Source of the DNA: Primulina eburnea
Taxonomy: Eukaryota > Streptophyta > Magnoliopsida > Lamiales > Gesneriaceae
Length of the DNA: 64,000 nt
Direction of reading: 5' to 3'
Assembly (NCBI RefSeq): GCF_022965805.1
Contig: NW_027330847.1
Location: 1 to 64,000 of the forward strand
This document shows, one piece after another, positions 12,405-25,775 of this stretch. The first letter of the stretch is position 1. Each line of letters opens with the position of its first letter. The position numbers and the translations under genes were made by a program. A model generated the notes under the pieces. The model made no database searches, was not told the DNA's origin, and saw only the letters and a list, made by a program, of their open reading frames with translations.

Positions 12405-13905
12405 AACTTAAGTTGTCAATAGAACTTTGGGAACACTTTTGCGTGTTATTCTTAAAAAGAACTTGGATTCACATATGGGCTACACTTTGCTCAATATTGT
12501 TGCAATCTACTACTTGTCATCCTCAAACGGATGGACAAACTGAAGTTGTAAATAGAACTTTGGGAACAGTTTTGCGTGCTATTCTTAAAAAGAACTTGGA
12601 TTCACATATGGGCTACACTTTGCTCAATATTGTTGTAATCTACTACTTGTCATCCTCAAACGGATGGACAAACTGAAGTTGTAAATAGAACTTTGGGAAC
12701 AGTTTTGCGTGCTATTCTTAAAAAGAACTTGGACTGACATTTCTATGGACTTTATTTTGGGGTTGCCTAGGACTAAGAAGGGGAGGGATTCTATTTTTGG
12801 ATTACTTTATGGGGTAAACTTTGCACAATAAAGTTGTAATCTACTACTTGTCATCCTTAAACGGATGGACAAACTGAAGTTGTAAATAGAACTTTGGGAA
12901 CACTTTTGCGTGCTATTCTTAAAAAGAACTTGGATTGACATTTCTATGCACTTTATTTTGGGGTTGCCTAGGACTAAGAAGGGGAGGGATTCTATTTTTT
13001 GATTACTTTATGGGCTAAACTTTGCTCAATATTGTTGTAATCTACTACTTGTCATCCTCAAACGGATGGACAAACTGAAGTTGTAAATAGAACTTTGGGA
13101 ACAGTTTTGCGTGCTATTCTTAAAAAGAACTTGGATTCACATATGGGCTACACTTTGCTCAATATTGTTGTAATCTACTACTTGTCATCCTCAAACGGAT
13201 GGACAAACTGAAGTTGTAAATAGAACTTTGGGAACAGTTTTGCGTGCTATTCTTAAAAAGAACTTGGACTGACATTTCTATGGACTTTATTTTCGGGTTG
13301 CCTAGGACTAAGAAGGGGAGGGATTCTATTTTTGGATTACTTTATGGGGTAAACTTTGCACAATAAAGTTGTAATCTACTACTTGTCATCCTTAAACGGA
13401 TGGACAAACTGAAGTTGTAAATAGAACTTTGGGAACACTTTTGCGTGTTATTCTTAAAAAGAACTTGGATTGACATTTCTATGCACTTTATTTTGGGGTT
13501 GCCTAGGACTAAGAAGTGGAGGGATTCTATTTTTGGATTACTTTGTGGGCTAAACTTTGCTCAATATTGTTGTAATCTACTACTTGTCATCCTCAAACGA
13601 ATGGACAAACTGAAGTTGTAAATAGAACTATGAGAACACTTGTGCGTGCTATTCTTAAAAGAACTTGGATTGACATTTCTATGGACTTTATTTTGGGGTT
13701 GCCTAGGACTAAGAAGGGGAGGGACAAACTGAAGTTGTCAATAGAACTTTGGGAACAGTTTTGCGTGCTATTCTTAAAAAGAACTTGGATTCACATATGG
13801 GCTACACTTTGCTCAATATTGTTGTAATCTACTACTTGTCATCCTCAAACGGATGGACAAACTGAAGTTGTAAATAGAACTTTGGGAACAGTTTTGCGTG
13901 CTATT
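12405..13905 (+). repeat. Cluster of deletion-variant monomers (about 131 bp and other short forms)
   Basis: Near 12474, 12605, 13140 and 13795 monomers read 'ggattcacatatgggctacactttgc'. They lack the roughly 70 bp carrying the first integrase piece. At 12403 and 13725 another short form joins 'ggggagggacaaact' directly, lacking the second piece up to 'cggatgga'. These forms are concentrated next to the orientation switch. A block of about 535 bp is repeated (variants at 12699 and 13234). Confidence 0.85.
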
Positions 13906-13906
13906 T
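13901..13906. other. Orientation switch point of the satellite array
   Basis: Left of this point monomers run plus ('ttttgcgtgctatt'). Right of it they run minus ('tttacaacttcag'). CTATTT is common to both sides: the plus monomer has 'gtgctattcttaaa' and the minus monomer 'gttctatttacaac'. This gives 5-6 bases of microhomology at the joint. No spacer DNA is present. Confidence 0.9.
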
Positions 13907-16900
13907 ACAACTTCAGTTTGTCCATCAGTTTGAGGATGACAAGTAGTAGATTACAACAATATTGTGCAAAGTTTAGCCCATAAAGTAATCCAAAAATAGA
14001 ATCCCTCCCCTTCTTAGTCCTAGGCAACCCCAAAATAAAGTGCATAGAAATGTCAGTCCAAGTTCTTTTTAAGAATAGCACGCAAAAGTGTTCCCAAAGT
14101 TCTATTTACAACTTCAGTTTTTCCATCCGTTTGAGGATGACAAGTAGTAGATTGCAACAATATTGTGCAAAGTTTAGCCCATAATGTAATCCAAAAATAG
14201 AATCCCTCCCCTTCTTAGTCCTAGGCAACCCCAAATAAAGTCCATAGAAATGTCAATCCAAGTTCTTTTTAAGAATAGCACGCACAAGTGTTCCCAAAGT
14301 TCTATTGACAACTTCAGTTTGTCCATCCGTTTGAGGATGACAAGTAGTAGATTACAACAATATTGAGCAAAGTTTAGCCCATAAAGTAATCCAAAAATAG
14401 AATCCCTCACCTTCCTAGTCCTAGGCAACCCCAAAATAAAGTCCATAGAAATGTCAATCCAAGTTCTTTTAAGAATAGCACGCACAAGTGTTCTCAAAGT
14501 TCTATTTACAACTTCAGTTTGTCCATCCGTTTGAGGATGACAAGTAGTAGATTACAACAATATTGAGCAAAGTTTAGCCCATAAAGTAATCCAAAAATAG
14601 AATCCCTCCCCTTCTTAGTCCTAGGCAACCCCAAAATAAAGTGCATAGAAATGTCAATCCAAGTTCTTTTTAAGAATAGCACGCAAAAGTGTTCCCAAAG
14701 TTCTATTTACAACTTCAGTTTGTCCATCCGTTTAAGGATGACAAGTAGTAGATTACAACTTTATTGTGCAAAGTTTACCCCATAAAGTAATCCAAAAATA
14801 GAATCCCTCCCCTTCTTAGTCCTAGGCAACCCCAAATAAAGTCCATAGAAATGTTAGTCCAAGTTCTTTTTAAGAATAGCACGCAAAACTGTTCCCAAAG
14901 TTCTATTTACAACTTCAGTTTGTCAATCCGTTTGAGGATGACAAGTAGTAGATTACAACAATATTCAGCAAAGTGTAGCCCATATGTGAATCCAAGTTCT
15001 TTTTAAGAATAGCACGGAAAAGTGTTCCCAAAGTTCTATTGACAACTTCAGTTTGTCCATCTGTTTGAGGATGTTTGAGGATGACAAGTAGTAAATTAAG
15101 AATAGCACACAAAAGTGTTCCCAAAGTTCAGTTGACAACTTCAGTTTGTCCATCTGTTTGAGGATGACAAGTAGTAGATTACAACAATATTGAGCAAAGT
15201 TTAGCCCATAAAGTAATCAAAAAATAGAATCCATCCCCTTCTTAGTCCTAGGCAACCCCAAAATAAAATCCATAGAAATGTCAATCCAAGTTCTTTTTAA
15301 GAATAGCACGCACAAGTGTTCCCAAAGTTCTATTGACAACTTCAGTTTGTCCATCCGTTTGAGGATGACAAGTAGTAGATTACAACAATATTGAGCAAAG
15401 TTTAGCCCATAAAGTAATCCAAAAATAGAATCCCTCCCCTTCTTAGTCCTAGGCAACCCCAAAATAAAGTGTATAGAAATGTCAATCCAAGTTCTTTTTA
15501 AGAATAGCTGTCAAAAGTGTTCTAAAAGTTCTATTTACAACTTCAATTTGTCCATCCGTTTGAGGATGACATGTAGTAGATTACAACAATATTGAGCAAA
15601 GTTTAGCCCATAAAGTAATCCAAAAATAGAATCCCTCCCCTTCTTAGTCCTAGGCAACCCCAAAATAAAGTCCATAGAAATGTCAGTCCAAGTTCCTTTT
15701 AAGAATAGCACGCAAAAGTGTTCCCAAAGTTCTATTTACAACTTCAGTTTGTCCATCCGTTTGAGGATGACAAGTAGTAGATTACAACAATATTGAGCAA
15801 AGTTTAGCCCATAAAGTAATCCCAAAATAGAATCACTCCCCTTCTTAGCCCTAGGAAACTCCAAAATAAAGTCCATAGAAATGTCAATCCAAGTTCTTTT
15901 AAGAATAGCACGCAAAAGTGTTCCCAAAGTTCTATTGACAACTTCAGTTTGTCTATCTGTTTGAGGATGACAAGTAGTAGATTACAACAATATTGAGCAA
16001 AGTTTAGCCCATAAAGTAATCCCAAAATAGAATCCCTCTCCTTCTTAGTCCTAGGCAACCCCAAAATAAAGTCCATAGATATGTCAATCCAAGTTCTTTT
16101 TAAGAATAGCACGCAAAAGTGTTCTCAAAGTTCTATTTATAACTTCAGTTTGTCCATCCGTTTGAGGATGACAAGTAGTAGATTACAACAATATTGAGCA
16201 AAGTTTAGCCCATAAAGTAATCCAAAAATAGAATCCCTCCCCTTCTTAGTCCTAGGCAACCCCAAAATAAAGTCCATAGAAATGTCAATCCAAGTTCTTT
16301 TTAAGAATAGCACGCACAAGTGTTCCCAAAGTTCTATTGACACCTTCAGTTTGTCCATCCGTTTGAGGATGACCAGTAGTAGATTACAACAATATTGAGC
16401 AAAGTTTAGCCCATAAAGTAATCCAAAAATAGAATCCCTCCCCTTCTTAGTCCTAGGCAACCCCAAAATAAAGTGTATAGAAATGTCAATCCAAGTTCTT
16501 TTTAAGAATAGCTGTCAAAAAGTGTTCTCAAAGTTCTATTTACAACTTCAATTTGTCCATCCGTTTGAGGATGACAAGTAGTAGATTACAACAATATTGA
16601 GCAAAGTTTAGCCCATAAAGTAATCCAAAAATAGAATCCCTACCCTTCTTAGTCCTAGGCAACCCCAAAATAAAGTCCATAGAAATGTCAGTCCAAGTTC
16701 CTTTTAAGAATAGCACGCAAAAGTGTTCCCAAAGTTCTATTTACAACTTCAGTTTGTCCATCCGTTTGAGGATGACAAGTAGTAGATTACAACAATATTG
16801 TGCAAAGTTTAGCCCATAAAGTAATCCAAAAATAGAATCCCTCCCCTTCTTAGTCCTAGGCAACCCCAAAATAAAGTCCATAGAAATGTCAGTCCAAGTT

Positions 16901-17449
16901 CTTTTTAAGAATAGCACGCAAAAGTGTTCTCAAAGTTCTATTTACAACTTCAGTTTGTCCATCCGTTTGAGGATGACAAGTAGTAGATTACAACAATATT
17001 GAGGAAGGGATTAGCCCATAAAGTAATCCAAAAATAGAATCCCTCCCCTTCTTTTAAGAATAGCACGCAAAAGTGTTCTCAAAGTTCTATTTACAACTTC
17101 AGTTTGTCCATCCGTTTGAGGATGACAAGTAATAGATTACAACAATATTGAGCAAAGTTTAGCCCATAAAGTAATCCAAAAATAGAATCCCTCCCCTTCT
17201 TAGTCCTAGGCAACCCCAAAATAAAGTCCATAGAAATGTCAATCCAAGTTCTTTTTAAGAATAGCACGCACAAGTGTTCCCAAAGTTCTATTGACAACTT
17301 CAGTTTGTCCATCCGTTTGAGGATGACAAGTAGTAGATTACATCAATATTGAGGAAGGGATTAGCCCATAAAGTAATCTAAAAATTGAATCCCTCCCCTT
17401 CTTTTAAGAATAGCAAGCAAAAGTGTTCTCAAAGTTCTATTTACAACTT

Positions 17450-20400
17450 CAGTTTGTCCATCCGTTTGAGGATGACAAGTAGTAGATTACAACAATATTG
17501 AGCAATGTTTAGCCCATAAAGTAATCCGAAAATAGAATCCCTCACCTTCTTAGTCCTAGGCAACCCCAAAATTAAGTCCATAGAAATGTCAATCCAAGTT
17601 CTTTTAAGAATAGCACGCACAAGTGTTCTCAAAGTTCTATTTACAACTTCAGTTTGTCCATCCGTTTGAGGATGACAAGTAGTAGATTACAACAATATTG
17701 AGCAAAGTTTAGCCCATAAAGTAATCCAAAAATAGAAACCCTCCCCTTCTTAGTCCTAGGCAACCACAAAATAAAGTGCATAGAAATGTCAATCCAACTT
17801 CTTTTTAAGAATAGCACGCAAAAGTGTTCCCAAAGTTCTATTTACAACTTCAGTTTGTCCATCCGTTTGAGGATGACAAGTAGTAGATTACAACTTTATT
17901 GTGCAAAGTTTACCCCATAAAGTAATCCAAAAATAGAATCCCTTCCCTTCTTAGTCCTAGGCAACCCCAAAATAAAGTCCATAGAAATGTCAGTCCAAGT
18001 TCTTTTTAAGAATAGCACGCAAAAGTGTTCCCAAAGTTCTATTTACAACTTCAGTTTGTCCATCCGTTTGAGGATGACAAGTAGTAGATTACAACAATAT
18101 TGAGCAAAGTGTAGCCCATATGTGAATCCAAGTTCTTTTTAAGAATAGCACGCAAAAGTGTTTCCAAAGTTCTATTGACAACTTCAGTTTGTCCATCTGT
18201 TTGAGGATGTTTGAGGATGACAAGTAGTAGATTAAGAATAGCACGCAAAAGTGTTCCCAAAGTTCAGTTGACAACTTCAGTTTGTCCATCTGTTTGAGGA
18301 TGACAAGTAGTAGATTACAACAATATTGAGCAAAGTTTAGCCCATAAAGTAATCAAAAAATAGAATCCCTCCCCTTCTTAGTCCTAGGCAACCCCAAAAT
18401 AAAATCCATAAAAATGTCAATCCAATTTCTTTTTAAGAATAGCACGCAAAAGTGTTCCCAAGGTTCTATTTACAACTTCAGTTTGTCCATCCGTTTGAGG
18501 ATGACAAGTAGTATATTACAACTTTATTGTGCAAAGTTTAGCCCATAAAGTAATCCAAAAATAGAATCCATCCCCTTCTTCGTCCTAGGCAACCCCAAAA
18601 TAAAGTCCATAGAAATGTCAATCCAAGTTCTTTTTAAGAATAGCACGCAAAAGTGTTCCCAAAGTTCTATTGACAACTTCAGTTTGTCCATCCGTTTGAG
18701 GATGACAAGTAGTAGATTACAACAATATGGAGCAAAGTTTAGCCCATAAAGTAATCCAAAAATAGAATCCCTCCCCTTCTTAGTCCTAGGCAACCCCAAA
18801 ATAAAGTCCATAGAAATGTCAATCCAAGTTCTTTTTAAGAATAGCACGCACAAGTGTTCCCAAAGTTCTATTGACAACTTCAGTTTGTCCATCCGTTTGA
18901 GGATGACAAGTAGTAGATTACAACAATATTGAGCAAAGTTTAGCCCATAAAGTAATCCAAAAATAGAATCCCTCACCTTCTTAATCCTAGGCAACCCCAA
19001 AACAAAGTCCATAGAAATGTCAATCCAAGTTCTTTTAAGAATAGCACGCCCAAGTGTTCTCAAAGTTCTATTTACCACTTCAGTTTGTCCATCTGTTTGA
19101 GGATGACAAGTAGTAGATTACAACAATATTGAGCAAAGTTTAGCCCATAAAGTAATTTAAAAATAGAATCCCTCCCCTTCTTAGTCCTAGGCAACCCCAA
19201 AATAAAGTGCATAGAAATGTCAATCCAAGTTCTTTTTAAGAATAGCACGCAAAAGTGTTCCCAAAGTTCTATTTACAACTTCAGTTTGTCCATCCGTTTG
19301 AGGATGACAAGTAATAGATTACAACTTTATTGTGCAAAGTTTACCCCATAAAGTAATCCAAAAATAGAATCCCTCCCCTTCTTAGTCCTAGGCAACCCCA
19401 AAATAAAGTCCATAGAAATGTCAGTCCAAGTTCTTTTTAAGAATAGCACGCAAAAGTGTTCCCAAAGTTCTATTTACAACTTCAGTTTGTCCATCCGTTT
19501 GAGGATGACAAGTAGTAGATTACAACAATATTGAGCAAAGTGTAGCCCATATGTGAATCCAAGTTCTTTTTAAGAATAGCACGCAAAAGTGTTCCCAAAG
19601 TTCTATTGACAACTTCAGTTTGTCCATCTGTTTGAGGATGTTTGAGGATGACAAGTAGTAAATTAAGAATAGCACGCAAAAGTGTTCCCAAAGTTCAGTT
19701 TACAACTTCAGTTTGTCCATCTGTTTGAGGATGACAAGTTGTAGATTAAACCAATATTGAGCAAAGTTTAGCCCATAAAGTAATCAAAAAATAGAATCCC
19801 TCCCCTTCTTAGTCCTAGGCAACCCCAAAATAAAATCCATAGAAATGTCAATCCAAGTTCTTTTTAAGAATAGCACGCAAAAGTGTTCCCAAAGTTCTAT
19901 TGACAACTTCAGTTTGTCCATCCGTTTGAGGATGACAAGTAGTAGATTACAACAATATTGAGCAACGTTTAGCCCATAAAGTAATCCAAAAATAGAATCC
20001 CTCCCCTTCTTAGTCCTAGGCAACCCCAAAATGAAGTGTATAGAAATGTCAATCCAAGTTCTTTTTAAGAATAGCTGTCAAAAGTGTTCTCAAAGTTCTA
20101 TTTACAACTTCAATTTGTCCATCCGTTTGAGGATGACAAGTAGTAGATTACAACAATATTGATCAAAGTTTAGCCCATAAAGTAATCCAAAAATAGAATC
20201 CCTCCCCTTCTTAGTCCTAGGCAACCCCAAAATAAAGTCCATAGAAATGTCAGTCCAAGTTCCTTTTAAGAATAGCACGCAAAAGTGTTCCCAAAGTTCT
20301 ATTTACAACTTCAGTTTGTCCATCCGTTTGAGGATGACAAGTAGCAGATTCCAACAATATTGTGCAAAGTTTAGCCCATAAAGTAATCCAAAAATAGAAT

Positions 20401-23400
20401 CCCTCCCCTTCTTAGTCCTAGCCAACCCTAAAATAAAGTCCATAGAAATGTCAGTCCAAGTTCTTTTTAAGAATAGCACGCAAAAGTGTTCTCAAAGTTC
20501 TATTTACAACTTCAGTTTGTCCATCCGTTTGAGGATGACAAGTAGTAGATTACAACAATATTGAGGAAGGGATTAGCCCATAAAGTAATCCAAAAATAGA
20601 ATCCCTCCCCTTCTTTTAAGAATAGCACGCAAAAGTGTTCTCAAAGTTCTATTTACAACGTCAGTTTGTCCATCCGTTTGAGGATGACAAGTAGTATATT
20701 ACAACAATATTGAGCAAAGTTTAGCCCATAAAGTAATCCAAAAATAGAATCCCTCCCCTTCTTAGTCCTAGGCAACCCCAAAATAAAGTCCATAGAAATG
20801 TCAATCCAAGTTCTTTTTAAGAATAGCACGCACAAGTGTTCCCAAAGTTCTATTGACAACTTCAGTTTGTCCATCCGTTTGAGGATGACAAGTAGTAGAT
20901 TACAATAATATTGAGCAAAGTTTAGCCCATAAAGTAATCCGAAAATAGATTCCCTCACCTTCTTAGTCCTAGGCAACCCCAAAATAAAGTCCATAGAAAT
21001 GTCAATCCAAGTTCTTTTAAGAATAGCACGCACAAGTGTTCTCAAAGTTCTATTTACAACTTCAGTTTGTCCATCCGTTTGAGGATGACAAGTAGTAGAT
21101 TACAACAATATTGAGCAAAGTTTAGCCCATAAAGTAATCCAAAAATAGAATCCCTCCCCTTCTTAGTCCTAGGCAACCACAAAATAAAGTGCATAGAAAT
21201 GTCAATCCAACTTCTTTTTAAGAATAGCACGCAAAAGTGTTCCCAAAGTTCTATTTACAACTTCAGTTTGTCCATCCGTTTGAGGATGACAAGTAGTAGA
21301 TTACAACTTTATTGTGCAAAGTTTACCCCATAAAGTAATCCAAAAATAGAATCCCTCCCCTTCTTAGTCCTAGGCAACCCCAAAATAAAGTCCATAGAAA
21401 TGTCAGTCCAAGCTCTTTTTAAGTATAGCACGCAAAAGTGTTCCCAAAGTTCTATTTACAACTTCAGTTTGTCCATCCGTTTGAGGATGACAAGTAGTAG
21501 ATTACAACAATATTGAGCAAAGTGTAGCCCATATGTGAATCCAAGTTCTTTTTAAGAATAGCACGCAAAAGTGTTTCCAAAGTTCTATTGACAACTTCAG
21601 TTTGTCCATCTGTTTGAGGATGTTTGAGGATGACAAGTAGTAGATTAAGAATAGCACGCAAAAGTGTTCCCAAAGTTCAGTTGACAACTTCAGTTTGTCC
21701 ATCTGTTTGAGGATGACAAGTAGTAGATTACAACAATATTGAGCAAAGTTTAGCCCATAAAGTAATCAAAAAATAGAATCCCTCCCCTTCTTAGTCCTAG
21801 GCAACCCCAAAATAAAATCCATAAAATTGTCAATCCAATTTCTTTTTAAGAATAGCACGCAAAAGTGTTCCCAAGGTTCTATTTACAACTTCAGTTTGTC
21901 CATCCGTTTGAGGATGACAAGTAGTATATTACAACTTTATTGTGCAAAGTTTAGCCCATAAAGTAATCCAAAAATAGAATCCATCCCCTTCTTCGTCCTA
22001 GGCAACCCCAAAATAAAGTCCATAGAAATGTCAATCCAAGTTCTTTTTAAGAATAGCACGCAAAAGTGTTCCCAAAGTTCTATTGACAACTTCAGTTTGT
22101 CCATCCGTTTGAGGATGACAAGTAGTAGATTACAACAATATGGAGCAAAGTTTAGCCCATAAAGTAATCCAAAAATAGAATCCCTCCCCTTCTTAGTCCT
22201 AGGCAACCCCAAAATAAAGTCCATAGAAATGTCAATCCAAGTTCTTTTTAAGAATAGCACGCACAAGTGTTCCCAAAGTTCTATTGACAACTTCAGTTTG
22301 TCCATCCGTTTGAGGATGACAAGTAGTAGATTACAACAATATTGAGCAAAGTTTAGCCCATAAAGTAATCCAAAAATAGAATCCCTCACCTTCTTAATCC
22401 TAGGCAACCCCAAAACAAAGTCCATAGAAATGTCAATCCAAGTTCTTTTAAGAATAGCACGCCCAAGTGTTCTCAAAGTTCTATTTACCACTTCAGTTTG
22501 TCCATCTGTTTGAGGATGACAAGTAGAAGATTACAACAATATTGAGCAAAGTTTAGCCCATAAAGTAATTTAAAAATAGAATCCCTCCCCTTCTTAGTCC
22601 TAGGCAACCCCAAAATAAAGTGCATAGAAATGTCAATCCAAGTTCTTTTTAAGAATAGCACGCAAAAGTGTTCCCAAAGTTCTATTTACAACTTCAGTTT
22701 GTCCATCCGTTTGAGGATGACAAGTAATAGATTACAACTTTATTGTGCAAAGTTTACCCCATAAATTAATCCAAAAATAGAATCCCTCCCCTTCTTAGTC
22801 CTAGGCAACCCCAAAATAAAGTCCATAGAAATGTCAGTCCAAGTTCTTTTTAAGAATAGCACGCAAAAGTGTTCCCAAAGTTCTATTTACAACTTCAGTT
22901 GGTCCATCCGTTTGAGGATGACAAGTAGTAGATTACAACAATATTGAGCAAAGTGTAGCCCATATGTGAATCCAAGTTCTTTTTAAGAATAGCACGCAAA
23001 AGTGTTCCCAAAGTTCTATTGACAACTTCAGTTTGTCCATCTGTTTGAGGATGTTTGAGGATGACAAGTAGTAAATTAAGAATAGCACGCAAAAGTGTTC
23101 CCAAAGTTCAGTTTACAACTTCAGTTTGTCCATCTGTTTGAGGATGACAAGTTGTAGATTAAACCAATATTGAGCAAAGTTTAGCCCATAAAGTAATCAA
23201 AAAATAGAATCCCTCCCCTTCTTAGTCCTAGGCAACCCCAAAATAAAATCCATAGAAATGTCAATCCAAGTTCTTTTTAAGAATAGCACGCAAAAGTGTT
23301 CCCAAAGTTCTATTGACAACTTCAGTTTGTCCATCCGTTTGAGGATGACAAGTAGTAGATTACAACAATATTGAGCAACGTTTAGCCCATAAAGTAATCC

Positions 23401-25610
23401 AAAAATAGAATCCCTCCCCTTCTTAGTCCTAGGCAACCCCAAAATGAAGTGTATAGAAATGTCAATCCAAGTTCTTTTTAAGAATAGCTGTCAAAAGTGT
23501 TCTCAAAGTTCTATTTACAACTTCAATTTGTCCATCCGTTTGAGGATGACAAGTAGTAGATTACAACAATATTGATCAAAGTTTAGCCCATAAAGTAATC
23601 CAAAAATAGAATCCCTCCCCTTCTTAGTCCTAGGCAACCCCAAAATAAAGTCCATAGAAATGTCAGTCCAAGTTCCTTTTAAGAATAGCACGCAAAAGTG
23701 TTCCCAAAGTTCTATTTACAACTTCAGTTTGTCCATCCGTTTGAGGATGACAAGTAGCAGATTCCAACAATATTGTGCAAAGTTTAGCCCATAAAGTAAT
23801 CCAAAAATAGAATCCCTCCCCTTCTTAGTCCTAGCCAACCCTAAAATAAAGTCCATAGAAATGTCAGTCCAAGTTCTTTTTAAGAATAGCACGCAAAAGT
23901 GTTCTCAAAGTTCTATTTACAACTTCAGTTTGTCCATCCGTTTGAGGATGACAAGTAGTAGATTACAACAATATTGAGGAAGGGATTAGCCCATAAAGTA
24001 ATCCAAAAATAGAATCCCTCCCCTTCTTTTAAGAATAGCACGCAAAAGTGTTCTCAAAGTTCTATTTACAACGTCAGTTTGTCCATCCGTTTGAGGATGA
24101 CAAGTAGTATATTACAACAATATTGAGCAAAGTTTAGCCCATAAAGTAATCCAAAAATAGAATCCCTCCCCTTCTTAGTCCTAGGCAACCCCAAAATAAA
24201 GTCCATAGAAATGTCAATCCAAGTTCTTTTTAAGAATAGCACGCACAAGTGTTCCCAAAGTTCTATTGACAACTTCAGTTTGTCCATCCGTTTGAGGATG
24301 ACAAGTAGTAGATTACAATAATATTGAGCAAAGTTTAGCCCATAAAGTAATCCGAAAATAGATTCCCTCACCTTCTTAGTCCTAGGCAACCCCAAAATAA
24401 AGTCCATAGAAATGTCAATCCAAGTTCTTTTAAGAATAGCACGCACAAGTGTTCTCAAAGTTCTATTTACAACTTCAGTTTGTCCATCCGTTTGAGGATG
24501 ACAAGTAGTAGATTACAACAATATTGAGCAAAGTTTAGCCCATAAAGTAATCCAAAAATAGAATCCCTCCCCTTCTTAGTCCTAGGCAACCACAAAATAA
24601 AGTGCATAGAAATGTCAATCCAACTTCTTTTTAAGAATAGCACGCAAAAGTGTTCCCAAAGTTCTATTTACAACTTCAGTTTGTCCATCCGTTTGAGGAT
24701 GACAAGTAGTAGATTACAACTTTATTGTGCAAAGTTTACCCCATAAAGTAATCCAAAAATAGAATCCCTCCCCTTCTTAGTCCTAGGCAACCCCAAAATA
24801 AAGTCCATAGAAATGTCAGTCCAAGTTCTTTTTAAGTATAGCACGCAAAAGTGTTCCCAAAGTTCTATTTACAACTTCAGTTTGTCCATCCGTTTGAGGA
24901 TGACAAGTAGTAGATTACAACAATATTGAGCAAAGTGTAGCCCATATGTGAATCCAAGTTCTTTTTAAGAATAGCACGCAAAAGTGTTCCCAAAGTTCTA
25001 TTGACAACTTCAGTTTGTCCATCTGTTTGAGGATGTTTGAGTATGACAAGTAGTAGATTAAGAATAGCACGCAAAAGTGTTCCCGAAGTTCAGTTGACAA
25101 CTTCAGTTTGTCCATCTGTTTGAGGATGACAAGTAGTAGATTACAACAATATTGAGCAAAGTTTAGCCCATAAAGTAATAAAAAAATAGAATCCCTCCCC
25201 TTCTTACTCCTAGGCAACCCCAAAATAAAATCCATAAAAATGTCAATCCAAGTTCTTTTTAAGAATAGCACGCAAAAGTGTTCCCAAGGTTCTATTTACA
25301 ACTTCAGTTTTTCCATCCGTTTGAGGATGACAAGTAGTAGATTACAACTTTATTGTGCAAAGTTTAGCCCATAAAGTAATCCAAAAATAGAATCCCTCCC
25401 CTTCTTAGTCCTAGGCAACCCCAAAATATAGTCCATAGAAATGTCAATCCAAGTTCTTTTTAAGAATAGCACACAAAAGTGTTCCTAAAGTTCTATTGAC
25501 AACTTCAGTTTGTCCATCCGTTTGAGGATGACAAGTAGTAGATTACAACAATATGGAGCAAAGTTTAGCCCATAAAGTAATCCAAAATAGAATCCCTCCC
25601 CTTCTTAGTC
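17450..25610 (-). repeat. Higher-order repeat of 3413 bp, about 2.4 copies
   Basis: Private variants recur at exactly 3413 bases. Examples are 'taatttaaaaatag' (19154, 22567), 'tattgatcaaag' (20157, 23570), 'agcagattccaac' (20343, 23756), 'caatccaacttc' (17790, 21203, 24616) and 'aatatggagcaaag' (18724, 22137, 25550). Each unit holds about 17 monomers, including the deletion variants. Copies differ by only occasional substitutions, so the block was amplified recently relative to the monomers. Confidence 0.88.
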
Positions 25611-25719
25611 CTAGGCAACCCCAAAATAAAGTGCATAGAAATGTCAATCCAAGTTCTTTTAAGAATAGCACGCACAAGTGTTCCCAAAGTTCTATTTACA
25701 ACTTCAGTTTGTCCATCCG

Positions 25720-25775
25720 TTTGGGGTTGCCTAGGACTAAGAAGGGGAGAGTTTCTATTTTTGGATTACTTTATG
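25720..25775 (+). repeat. 56-bp micro-inversion in the minus arm
   Basis: The mirror of the segment at 6266-6321: plus-oriented 'tttggggttgcctagg' through 'ttactttatg' inside minus-oriented monomers, 56 bases long, with the same junctions. It marks common ancestry of the two arms. Confidence 0.9.

Larger units (their letters stand above)
2821..13905 (+). repeat. Satellite array, plus-oriented arm (about 55 monomers of 200/201 bp)
   Basis: A head-to-tail repeat with a period of 200 or 201 bp starts right after the family A LTR (junction 2801-2820). The monomer is two pieces of a Ty3/gypsy integrase core joined together. One piece encodes [19 protein letters not shown], the segment with the first catalytic Asp. 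The other encodes TLWAKL...[17 protein letters not shown], the segment with the catalytic Glu. The middle of the domain with the second Asp is missing. The two pieces are in different frames, joined at a TTTTTGG stretch. A 4-A or 5-A run ('cttaaaagaac' against 'cttaaaaagaac') makes the period 200 or 201. Monomers differ by scattered substitutions, so they are amplified copies and not assembly duplicates. Open frames here, up to 177 codons, are by-products of the repeat and I do not call them genes. Confidence 0.95.

Noticed and set aside
3855..24458. Dozens of open frames of 60-184 codons in the satellite as candidate genes
   Set aside because: They are the same 67-residue peptide or its shifted forms, produced by a 200/201-bp repeat. 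Starts and stops depend on a single A-run and one synonymous C/A change, with no promoter or start context. Kept only as a finding about frame.
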